From contig SFEV01000047.1 of assembly GCA_004557975.1 (NCBI GenBank), positions 1-20,612 of the forward strand: a stretch of 20,612 nt of DNA. The letters run 5' to 3'. The notes beneath the pieces were generated by a model. It did no database searches, was not told where the DNA came from, and saw only the letters and a program-made list of their open reading frames with translations. This DNA comes from Lachnospiraceae bacterium. Lineage in GTDB: Bacteria > Bacillota > Clostridia > Lachnospirales > Lachnospiraceae. A program made the position numbers and the translations under genes. Below, piece after piece: positions 14,217-20,612 of this stretch (the first letter of the stretch is position 1; each line of letters starts with the position of its first letter).

Positions 14217-17120
14217 TCAGCCTTTTATAACAGCCACGGAACTGCCTCCCGTGCCTTTTGTCACAACAATTTTCCGGTCAATTCTGTCCTTCAGCTCATC
14301 CACATGTGAAATAATGCCTGCCAGACGGTTCTCACCGGCCAGCTCATTCAGAATCCGGATCGCCTGATTCAGTGATTCACGATCCAGAGAACCAAAGCCC
14401 TCGTCGATGAATATCGCATCGAGCTGTATTCCCCCCGCATACTGCTGCACCACATCCGCCAGCCCAAGGGCCATGGACAGGGATGCCTTAAATGATTCTC
14501 CGCCGGACAGACTCTGGACGCTGCGCAGCTTTCCTGTATAGTAATCAAATACATTCAGCTCGAGCCCCGTCTGGCTTCGAAGATTTCCCGGCTCCTCGCG
14601 CCGCTTCAGCAGATACCTTCCATCTGTCATCACAGAAAAACGCTTATTTGCTTCATGAATAATCTGCCTGAAAAAGACAATCTGAATATACTGCTCAAAT
14701 GCCAGCTTCTGGCGGCCCTTCAGCTCTCCGTTCGCCGTATCGGATAAAAGAGCTATTGTCTCGTAATTCTTTTCCGCCGTTTCCAGCGTCTCCCTGCTTC
14801 TGCAAAGCTGCCGAAAAATACGCTCATTCGTCAGAATCATCGTGTGGCGCTGTTTCTGGTCCTGCTCCAGCTGCACTTTCTCCTGCGTGACAGCCATTCC
14901 CTCCGCACGAATCTCCTCCTCTGATATCTGCTCACCGGCATGAGATGCCTGCATCCGCAGAGATTCCAGAGCCTTTTCCTCGGAAGCCTTTCGAATCCTG
15001 CACTGCTCCAGACGTTCTCTCGAAATGGTAATTTCCTGCTCCATCCTCCTTCGTTCCGCCTGAAGACGGCCAAGAACGCACTCCGCCTCCTGTCTGTTCT
15101 GATAGGGAAGTTCTCCCTGAAGCTTTGCTCTATGCTCTGTCGTACCGGAAATCTCCGTCTGCAGACGGACGATCTGACGCTCGCTCTGTTCTCTGCTTTG
15201 CAGCAGCTGATCCCGCTGTCCCAGGAGCTGAGGAAGCCGCTGTTCCAGCAAAGCCCTGTCGCGGACCAGCCGCTCCAGCTCCTGACGTTTTTTTCGATAT
15301 TCCTTTTCTGCCTTCGTTATCTCTTCCCGGCTCTGCTTCAGATATGCTTTAATCCCGTTTCCATCCGGAATCTGCTCGTGGTGCATTCCCTCCTGCATTT
15401 CCGGCAGATTTTCTTCCATCCGTTTCTGCTCCCACCAGTCCTCCACAGATTTCCATAGCTGCTCATATCGCGCCCGCTCCGCTGCCAATATTCCGGAAAT
15501 TTGTGTTGTATATGCAACAGCCTGCTCCTTTTCCAACGAAAGCTTCTTTAATTCTTCTTCAGATGGAATCTGCGCGCTTTTTTTCGCCGGAACAGGATGT
15601 TCCCGTGCACCGCAGACGGGACACGGCCATCCGTCCACAAGAGCTTCTGCCAGAATCCCGGCCTGTCCGCTCAAAAAAGCAGCCTCCATATCCACATATT
15701 TTTTCCCGAGTATCGTACTGCGGCTGCGCGCCTCCACAAACTGTGCTTCCGTGCGTCGAAGCTTTTCCTGCTGTGCATCTGTTGTACACAACAGTTTTTC
15801 CAGTCTCGCAAGCTCCTGTTTTTTCAGACGGAGTCTGTCTTCCTCCGCTTCCAGAAGCAGCAGTGCCTGTTTCGGTTCTCCGATTTCTTTCAGGCGGGCT
15901 TCTCCTTCTGCCATCTCTTTTTCCAGCAGCTCTGCTGATTTTCCAAAAGAGACACTGTTTTTTAACTCCAGTTCCAGCTTGCCCTGCAGCTTTTTCAGAA
16001 GATTTATCATTCTGTCCAGCTCATCATACTGTTCCATCTGACGCTGAAGAATGGTAATCTTCTGCGCAGTCTTCTCGACAGAAGGCTGATTCTGCACCGC
16101 AGCTTCAAAAGCTGCCTTACATTCTGTTTCCTCCCGCACAAGCGACGCAAGAAGCTCCTGCTTTCTTCCGATTTCCTGCCGCGCCCGCTGTGCCATCTGC
16201 TGCCGTCCCAGCTGTTCCCGCAGCGCAAGCAGACGTTTTTCCAGTGTATCAAGAGTCTGCTGATTTTCCTTCTGGCGAAGCTTCTCTGCATCCAGAAGCT
16301 TTCCAAGACAGTCTGACAGCTCCGCCAGATGATAGGATACATCACTGTGTATCAGCTGATCCAGGCACCGCACCAGTTCAGAGAATTCCGCATCGGAAAC
16401 AGCTTCGGATTTCCGGTATCCATCTCCGGTTTCCGGGAGAGTTTCCGCCTCCCGCTGCGCATCTCTGCTCTCAGGAAGCACAATCCCCTCCGCATACTGC
16501 GCCACACTGCGCTGCAGATCCTCATACGTTTTCTTCGTTTCCAGGAGCCGGCGTTTCAGCTCCTTCTGAAATTCCAGATAATACCCTGTGTCAAAAATCT
16601 TCCGGAAAATCCGGCCACGCTCCTCGGTGCCGGCCAGCAGCAGCCTGAGAAAATCTCCCTGAGCAATCATTGCAATCTGCACAAACTGGTTCCGGTCAAT
16701 TCCAAGCAGCTCTTCCACTGCCTTTGTCGTCTGCCTGCTGCCCGTAATAATTTTCCCATCGGGACAGACGAGAGACGCATCCGCACTTTCCTTCGTCATA
16801 CCTTCCCCACGTGTTTTCGGACGAAGGTATTCCGGATTTCGTGTTACTGCATAGCTCTTTCCCCGACAGGAAAAAATCAGCTCCACATACGTTTTTTCTT
16901 TCGGATCCGCAAAATCAGAGCGCAGCATATCTGGCCTGCGCGTATCACCGCTTGCCTCACCGTACAGCGCAAAAACAATTCCGTCAAAAATTGTCGTCTT
17001 CCCGGCGCCCGTATCACCTGTAATCAGATAAATTCCATGTGTCCCGAATTCTGAGAACGGGACTTCCACCCGTCCTGCATACGGCCCGAAGGCACACATG
17101 ATCAGTTTTTCCGGTCTCAT
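14217..17120 (-). CDS. sbcC: Exonuclease subunit SbcC (Rad50-like ATPase)
   Basis: A 967-residue SMC-like ATPase that partners SbcD to cut DNA hairpins and blocked double-strand ends. The N-terminal ATPase half has Walker A GDTGAGKTT (35-43) and Q-loop region AMIAQGDFLRLL. Two long coiled coils (about 180-490 and 515-800) flank the zinc hook CPVC (500-503), which joins two molecules through zinc. The C-terminal half has the ABC signature LSGGESFKAS (from 871), Walker B AIFIDE (D906, E907), the D-loop SLD and the switch histidine H939. The ATG at 17120 was preferred over the upstream GTG at 17162, which has its ribosome binding site too close; known SbcC proteins start at MRPxKL. Length is typical of Firmicutes SbcC. 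It is the last gene of the sbcD-MATE-sbcC group, 101 nt after the transporter. Confidence 0.96.
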   Translation of the reverse strand: MRPEKLIMCAFGPYAGRVEVPFSEFGTHGIYLITGDTGAGKTTIFDGIVFALYGEASGDTRRPDMLRSDFADPKEKTYVELIFSCRGKSYAVTRNPEYLRPKTRGEGMTKESADASLVCPDGKIITGSRQTTKAVEELLGIDRNQFVQIAMIAQGDFLRLLLAGTEERGRIFRKIFDTGYYLEFQKELKRRLLETKKTYEDLQRSVAQYAEGIVLPESRDAQREAETLPETGDGYRKSEAVSDAEFSELVRCLDQLIHSDVSYHLAELSDCLGKLLDAEKLRQKENQQTLDTLEKRLLALREQLGRQQMAQRARQEIGRKQELLASLVREETECKAAFEAAVQNQPSVEKTAQKITILQRQMEQYDELDRMINLLKKLQGKLELELKNSVSFGKSAELLEKEMAEGEARLKEIGEPKQALLLLEAEEDRLRLKKQELARLEKLLCTTDAQQEKLRRTEAQFVEARSRSTILGKKYVDMEAAFLSGQAGILAEALVDGWPCPVCGAREHPVPAKKSAQIPSEEELKKLSLEKEQAVAYTTQISGILAAERARYEQLWKSVEDWWEQKRMEENLPEMQEGMHHEQIPDGNGIKAYLKQSREEITKAEKEYRKKRQELERLVRDRALLEQRLPQLLGQRDQLLQSREQSERQIVRLQTEISGTTEHRAKLQGELPYQNRQEAECVLGRLQAERRRMEQEITISRERLEQCRIRKASEEKALESLRMQASHAGEQISEEEIRAEGMAVTQEKVQLEQDQKQRHTMILTNERIFRQLCRSRETLETAEKNYETIALLSDTANGELKGRQKLAFEQYIQIVFFRQIIHEANKRFSVMTDGRYLLKRREEPGNLRSQTGLELNVFDYYTGKLRSVQSLSGGESFKASLSMALGLADVVQQYAGGIQLDAIFIDEGFGSLDRESLNQAIRILNELAGENRLAGIISHVDELKDRIDRKIVVTKGTGGSSVAVIKG

Positions 17121-17221
17121 ACTTTTCACCGCCCTGTTCTGTTTTTTTCGTTCCTGACTCACCCTCTTACGGCCTTATCCCCAGGTGATTCGGCCTGTCC
17201 CAAACAGTTACCCCGACTTTA

Positions 17222-18556
17222 TCATTTTTCCGACAGTTCACTCCGAAGACTGACCACAAACAGCGGAACCGCCAGCAAAGCTGTCATCAGATCTGCTGTC
17301 GGCTGTGAAATAAGAATCCCCACATAACCTGCTGTCTGTGCCAGAACAGAAAGCACGACGGCAAGAAACACTCCCTGTCTCATAACCGAAAGGAGAAATG
17401 CTCCCATAGCCTTTCCGGCAGACTGGAAAGTAACTGTACTCACCAGAACGACTGCCACGCATGCCATACTCGTCTGCTGCAGTCTCAGCATCTGGACACC
17501 GGTTCGGATCATCTCTGGATCCTGTACAAAAAACTGCATCATCCACGGGGCAAAGAGAGCAAGCAGACCACCGAGAAACACTGCCAGACCGCACTCGGAG
17601 AAATACGCGAACCGCAGAATTTCCTTCAGTCTCTTCCGGTTGCGCGCACCGTAATTATATCCGATCAGCGGCTGTCCTCCGAATGCAAACCCTACCATAA
17701 CCAGAACTGCGATCATATTAATCTTCAGAACAATTCCCATCGCCGCAATCTTGTCATTACCATAAACAAGGAGCTGGCGGTTCACCATTGCGATTCCGAA
17801 GCTCTGCATCAGATTAGTCACAGATGCAGGAAAACCGATGGTCAGTACTTCTTTCAGCTTATCTGCTGTCACAGAAAACAGCCTGATATCCACAGTCAGT
17901 TTGCGGCTTTTATGCCTGATTACCCATACATAATATACATCTGTAACGAAGTTTGAAAAAACTGTGGCAATTGCGGCTCCTGCCGCTCCCCATCCCAGTA
18001 CAAAAATACAGATGGGATCCAGAATAATATTGAGAACCGCTCCCAGGACACTTCCTGTCATTGCCTCTGTCGCAAGCCCTTCTGTCCTCAGGATATTATT
18101 CGGTGTCAGCGTCAGGATGATGAAAGGGGCACCTGCTGCAATACAGATGTAATACTGAAATGCATACCGGTATGTGGCATCATCTGCTCCCAGAAGTCCG
18201 AGAATCGGTCTGTGAAAAGCCAGAAGAAACAGCGATGACAAAATGCCGATCCCTATGGCACCGTAGAAGCAGAATACACTGACTCTCTTTCCTTCCTCGT
18301 CTTTCTTCTGACCAAACAGCCTGGAAATATAGGAGCTGCCGCCCAATCCGAAAATATCACCCAGCGCAATCATAAGTGTAAAGATCGGAGCCCCCAGAGA
18401 AACTCCCGCAATCAGATCTGTATTTCCCGTCCTCGCAATAAAATACGTGTCTGCCATATTGTAGACCAGCGTCAGCACCATGCCGAACACTACCGGAAGG
18501 GCAAATTTAAAATACGCCTTCCTCACCGGAGCACTTTCAAACAGTTCCTGTTCCAT
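17222..18556 (-). CDS. MATE-family multidrug efflux transporter
   Basis: A 444-residue integral membrane protein with about 12 hydrophobic segments in two homologous halves, as in the MATE (MatE) family. Features include FALPVVFGMVLTLVYNMADT in helix 1, GLGGSSYISRLFGQKK after helix 2, and the second-half counterpart GFAFGGQPLIGYNYGARN. Such proteins export cationic compounds or metabolites in exchange for Na+ or H+; the substrate cannot be predicted. The ATG at 18556 has AAGGA 8 nt upstream, whereas the longer start at 18583 has no ribosome binding site. It begins 19 nt after the sbcD stop and sits between sbcD and sbcC, which are usually adjacent. Confidence 0.92.
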   Translation of the reverse strand: MEQELFESAPVRKAYFKFALPVVFGMVLTLVYNMADTYFIARTGNTDLIAGVSLGAPIFTLMIALGDIFGLGGSSYISRLFGQKKDEEGKRVSVFCFYGAIGIGILSSLFLLAFHRPILGLLGADDATYRYAFQYYICIAAGAPFIILTLTPNNILRTEGLATEAMTGSVLGAVLNIILDPICIFVLGWGAAGAAIATVFSNFVTDVYYVWVIRHKSRKLTVDIRLFSVTADKLKEVLTIGFPASVTNLMQSFGIAMVNRQLLVYGNDKIAAMGIVLKINMIAVLVMVGFAFGGQPLIGYNYGARNRKRLKEILRFAYFSECGLAVFLGGLLALFAPWMMQFFVQDPEMIRTGVQMLRLQQTSMACVAVVLVSTVTFQSAGKAMGAFLLSVMRQGVFLAVVLSVLAQTAGYVGILISQPTADLMTALLAVPLFVVSLRSELSEK

Positions 18557-18575
18557 ATCACAATTCCTTCTTTCT

Positions 18576-19916
18576 TCAGTCATTTTTTAGAATCATCGTC
18601 TCCCATATCTCCTCTGTAATACGTTTCTGCTCCCCACTCATTTCCCGCCCGTTCTGGCGAAAGAAAAATTCTTCAAACAGCTCCGGCGCTGTTTTCTCTT
18701 CGATGGTTATCTCTTCCTGTACAGTCGCGCTTTCACTGGCTACCGCAAAATCAAGGCGCATGATATTGGGGTAAACCTGGCGGAGCTTTCCGATCGCATC
18801 AAGCACCGGATTTTCATCTGTCAGTGTGATGTGAAGATAATCTTCCGTATTCGTCTCCCGGTAAACTTCCGGTGATAAAAGCTGTTCGATGGGCCCCCGG
18901 ATTTCCCGCAGATCACGGTACGGTATCAGAGGAAGCATTGACAATCTGATTCTGTCTGATGCAGTCTGCCTGCCAAAAGCTGCGATGTCTGCTTCTGCTT
19001 TCCTTCCGGATTCTGTGTTGTTCCCGATCTCAATAACCGTCACCGATTTTCTGTGATCTGTCTCTGAAAAGGAATACTTCAATGGCGAACCGCAATACCG
19101 TACAGTGTCCCGCCCTACCCGCTGCGGACCGTGCAGATGTCCCAGTGCCACGTAATCAAACGCATCCACAGATGATGCAGACACCTGATCAGATCCGCCC
19201 ACGGAAATCTCCTCCGAATCGCAGACGGAGGCCCCGGCCAGAAACTGATGCATCAGCAGGATATTGACACGATCCCTGCTCAGGCTGACACTTCCAAGCA
19301 CGGCATCCACCGCCTGCTGTGTCGTTTCAATCACCTGCCTGGGAAAATACTTCCTCACCTGAACCGGTCGGATATACGGAAGAAGCCAGATATCTGCCAT
19401 TTCCGGATCGCTGCCGGGAGATGCGCTGCCGGAACATATGCCATCCGGAGATACACTGCCCGGACACATGCCGTCCGAAGATGCACTGCCCGGACATACA
19501 CTACCCGAAGATGCATTGCCCGGACATGTACTGCCGACTGACACGCTTCCATCCTGTCGCTTCATGACCGTGTACCCCTGCAGCGTCCCGTCAAATACAC
19601 GCGCCATATAGATTCCGCTCTGCTCCAGCATACGGCTGCCATATGCCACCCGCTGAGCACAGTCATGATTGCCGCTGATGACCCACACCGGAACCTTTCT
19701 TTCCGCAAAACTGCTCAGGAACCAGTCAGCCAGCTCCACAGCCTCTGCCGACGGCATGGACTTATCGTACAGATCGCCTGCGATCAGAATACCGTCCGGC
19801 CGATGCTCCGCGGTCAGAGCAAGAATCTGCTCCAGAATTTTTCTCTGATCCTCCAGCATGGAAAATCCATTCACTCTTTTTCCTATATGTAAATCTGAAA
19901 TATGAAAAAATTTCAC
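18576..19916 (-). CDS. sbcD: Exonuclease subunit SbcD (Mre11-like nuclease)
   Basis: A 446-residue calcineurin-type phosphoesterase that supplies the nuclease of the SbcCD complex. Metal-binding motifs are SDLHIG (D8, H10), GDLYD (D48), GNHD (N83, H84), H223 in LMHQF and GHLHG (H260, H262). The C-terminal part (about 325-446) is the capping and SbcC-binding region. A start at GTG 19916 is chosen because GGAGG lies 6 nt upstream and the product begins FFHISDLHIGKR as in known SbcD; the ATG at 19943 would precede this ribosome binding site. Between GNHD and H223 is an extra Ser/Gly/Cys-rich segment (about 123-170) with four 10-residue repeats, making it longer than the usual 370-410 residues. 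It is first in the operon, with a promoter at 20007-20034. Confidence 0.95.
   Translation of the reverse strand: MKFFHISDLHIGKRVNGFSMLEDQRKILEQILALTAEHRPDGILIAGDLYDKSMPSAEAVELADWFLSSFAERKVPVWVISGNHDCAQRVAYGSRMLEQSGIYMARVFDGTLQGYTVMKRQDGSVSVGSTCPGNASSGSVCPGSASSDGMCPGSVSPDGICSGSASPGSDPEMADIWLLPYIRPVQVRKYFPRQVIETTQQAVDAVLGSVSLSRDRVNILLMHQFLAGASVCDSEEISVGGSDQVSASSVDAFDYVALGHLHGPQRVGRDTVRYCGSPLKYSFSETDHRKSVTVIEIGNNTESGRKAEADIAAFGRQTASDRIRLSMLPLIPYRDLREIRGPIEQLLSPEVYRETNTEDYLHITLTDENPVLDAIGKLRQVYPNIMRLDFAVASESATVQEEITIEEKTAPELFEEFFFRQNGREMSGEQKRITEEIWETMILKND
19416..19535 (-). repeat. Four 30-bp tandem repeats inside sbcD
   Basis: Residues 128-167 of SbcD form four 10-residue units: GSTCPGNASS, GSVCPGSASS, DGMCPGSVSP and DGICSGSASP, with a cysteine every ten residues (131, 141, 151, 161). 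The DNA units keep the reading frame, so copy number could vary without breaking the gene. Confidence 0.85.
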
Positions 19917-19922
19917 GTACTG

Positions 19923-19927
19923 CCTCC
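19923..19927 (-). promoter_or_regulatory. sbcD: Ribosome binding site deciding the sbcD GTG start
   Basis: GGAGG on the minus strand lies 6 nt before GTG 19916. The in-frame ATG at 19943 is upstream of it and has no comparable site. Confidence 0.75.
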
Positions 19928-20006
19928 GCTTTCTTCTTATCATTCATTCCTGCTCAGAACTGCAGTGGATCTTATTCAGTTACTGCTCGTGCCACATTTA
20001 TACTTC

Positions 20007-20034
20007 ATTATATCGTACAGAACAAAAATATCAA
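20007..20034 (-). promoter_or_regulatory. Sigma-A promoter of the sbcD operon
   Basis: On the minus strand TTGATA (20034-20029) and perfect TATAAT (20012-20007) are separated by 16 nt. Transcription would start near 20000, giving a leader of about 85 nt before the sbcD GTG. Confidence 0.75.
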
Positions 20035-20129
20035 GAGGATGGCGAATGCGTAATGGTAAGCTGTGTAAACGAAATGAACAATAACAATAACGATTACGAT
20101 TATTTTCCGTCATTTAGCTGAGTAAATAC

Positions 20130-20158
20130 TTGAATGATGCCAACAGATATGCTATATT
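20130..20158 (+). promoter_or_regulatory. Promoter of the candidate small RNA
   Basis: TTGAAT (20130-20135) and TATATT (20153-20158) are separated by 17 nt on the plus strand, predicting a start near 20165. No coding region follows before the terminator at 20228, which points to an RNA gene. Confidence 0.65.
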
Positions 20159-20165
20159 GAGTATA

Positions 20166-20266
20166 GAAAAGGGAAGCCACAGAAGCGGCTACCCCCAAAT
20201 ATATTACGTCAAACTTTTTACGGCCTGGCCGCCAACTATTCGTGGTAGTTGGCGGCTATTTTCGTT
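20166..20266 (+). ncRNA. Candidate small RNA of about 100 nt (orphan antitoxin-like)
   Basis: A compact unit with its own promoter, no ORF and two hairpins. Hairpin 1 is GGGaAGCC (20171-20178) with GGCTaCCC (20187-20194), an 8-nt loop and one A-A mismatch. Hairpin 2 is the terminator stem at 20228-20256. The pair of hairpins resembles RNAs I remember beside holin-like type I toxin peptides in Firmicutes; this is memory only. No toxin ORF is visible on either strand here, so it would be an orphan. Alternatives are a trans-acting small RNA or a fragment of a longer structured RNA. Confidence 0.55.
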
Positions 20267-20268
20267 TT
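20228..20268 (+). terminator. Intrinsic terminator of the small RNA
   Basis: GCCGCCAACTA (20228-20238) and TAGTTGGCGGC (20246-20256) form a perfect 11-bp GC-rich stem with a 7-nt loop, followed by TATTTTCGTTTT. The minus-strand GH31 gene ends 12 nt beyond it, but the minus-strand side lacks a T-run, so it mainly serves the plus strand. Confidence 0.85.
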
Positions 20269-20279
20269 CCCCTGAAGTT

Positions 20280-20612
20280 TCAAATCATAAATCCATTTTT
20301 CAAAAAGCATGGAATCTGTTCCAGCGGAGCTTCCACCTCTATCATCCTGCCACCGTCAAAAATCTTTCCGGTCCAGTAATCAGTCCACTTTGCTCCTGAA
20401 GGAAGATAAACCGTTTTTCTTCTGCATCCCATATCTGTTACAGGAGATACAAGGATATCACCTCCAAAACAATATGTATCTTCTATTTCCCAGCACTTCG
20501 GATCATCAGGAAACTCATAAAAGAGCGGGCGCATAACGGGTGTCCCTTTTTCATGTGCTTCCTGCATGATTTTTCTTGTATACGGACGCATCTTATCCCG
20601 CAGAAATACATA
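20280..20612 (-). CDS. GH31 family glycoside hydrolase, C-terminal part (cut by right window edge)
   Basis: The last 110 residues of a second GH31 enzyme, open to the right edge. It contains RPYTRKIMQEAHEKGTPVMR, PLFYEFPDD, FGGDILVSPV, VYLPSGAKWTDYWTG and a final LEQIPCFLKNGFMI. These mark the end of the barrel and the proximal C-terminal beta domain. The wording is closer to alpha-xylosidase (YicI-type) GH31 members than to the alpha-glucosidase at 10733-12724, so it is a different enzyme rather than a duplicate. The catalytic residues lie outside the window, so substrate cannot be assigned. Its promoter and operon partners are also outside. Confidence 0.88.
   Translation of the reverse strand, partial: YVFLRDKMRPYTRKIMQEAHEKGTPVMRPLFYEFPDDPKCWEIEDTYCFGGDILVSPVTDMGCRRKTVYLPSGAKWTDYWTGKIFDGGRMIEVEAPLEQIPCFLKNGFMI

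Noticed and set aside
19416..19535. SbcD insert as a frameshift or sequencing artefact
   Set aside because: The reading frame and all phosphoesterase motifs continue correctly on both sides, and the repeat units differ by substitutions that keep the frame.
19902..20084. 60-residue plus-strand ORF upstream of sbcD
   Set aside because: It overlaps the sbcD start and promoter on the opposite strand and has no ribosome binding site.
10733..20612. The two GH31 genes as a duplicated pair or one large transposed unit
   Set aside because: The visible C-terminus of the right-hand gene is of a different GH31 subtype, and no flanking repeats or integrase are seen.

Overview
The window looks like a chromosomal segment of a gut-type Lachnospiraceae (Clostridia), close to the Blautia / Ruminococcus obeum-gnavus group. 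The main evidence is a complete GH31 alpha-glucosidase that, from memory, is very similar along its whole length to the Ruminococcus (Blautia) obeum enzyme. Supporting evidence is strong AGGAGG-type ribosome binding sites, sigma-A promoters, a YesM-type sensor kinase and a DUF6128-like protein. No taxon was confirmed by a search.

Layout. (1) 1-655, minus: N-terminal part of a YesM-like sensor kinase, cut by the left edge. (2) 756-971, plus: tRNA-Ser(CGA) with a textbook promoter, a 13-bp leader hairpin and a bidirectional terminator. (3) 978-6260, minus: a three-gene signalling operon of an HPt protein, a Cache-type hybrid histidine kinase and a large REC-GGDEF-EAL-REC-GGDEF protein. Together they look like a phosphorelay that sets c-di-GMP level. 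(4) 6291-8626: a complete IS21-family element (istA/istB, terminal repeats, 4-bp target duplication GCAC). It sits 30 bp upstream of the HPt start codon and separates the operon from its apparent native promoter near 8855-8883. (5) 8994-10508, plus: an HTH regulator with a large uncharacterised C-terminal region, divergent from the signalling operon. Three CAATATAAA direct repeats lie in the divergent promoter region. (6) 10733-12724, minus: the GH31 alpha-glucosidase with an extended -10 promoter and a palindrome at the predicted transcription start. (7) 12963-14102, minus: a DUF6128-like protein with a pentapeptide-repeat linker. (8) 14217-19916, minus: sbcD, a MATE transporter and sbcC, apparently one operon, with the transporter between the two nuclease subunits. 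(9) 19917-20279: sbcD promoter, a micro-ORF and a well-delimited small-RNA gene on the plus strand. (10) 20280-20612, minus: C-terminus of a second GH31 enzyme, cut by the right edge.

How the genes may work together. In the proposed relay, phosphate passes from the kinase histidine to its own receiver, then to the HPt histidine, then to the first receiver of the c-di-GMP protein. That protein has one intact GGDEF with an RxxD inhibition site, one degenerate GGDEF, an intact EAL and a pseudo-receiver. SbcC and SbcD form the Mre11/Rad50-type nuclease. The two GH31 enzymes belong to alpha-glucoside and possibly alpha-xyloside use. The less ordinary items are the IS that has probably rewired the signalling operon, the direct-repeat array in the divergent promoter, the possible orphan antitoxin-like small RNA, a 30-bp in-frame tandem repeat inside sbcD, and the transporter inside sbcDC.
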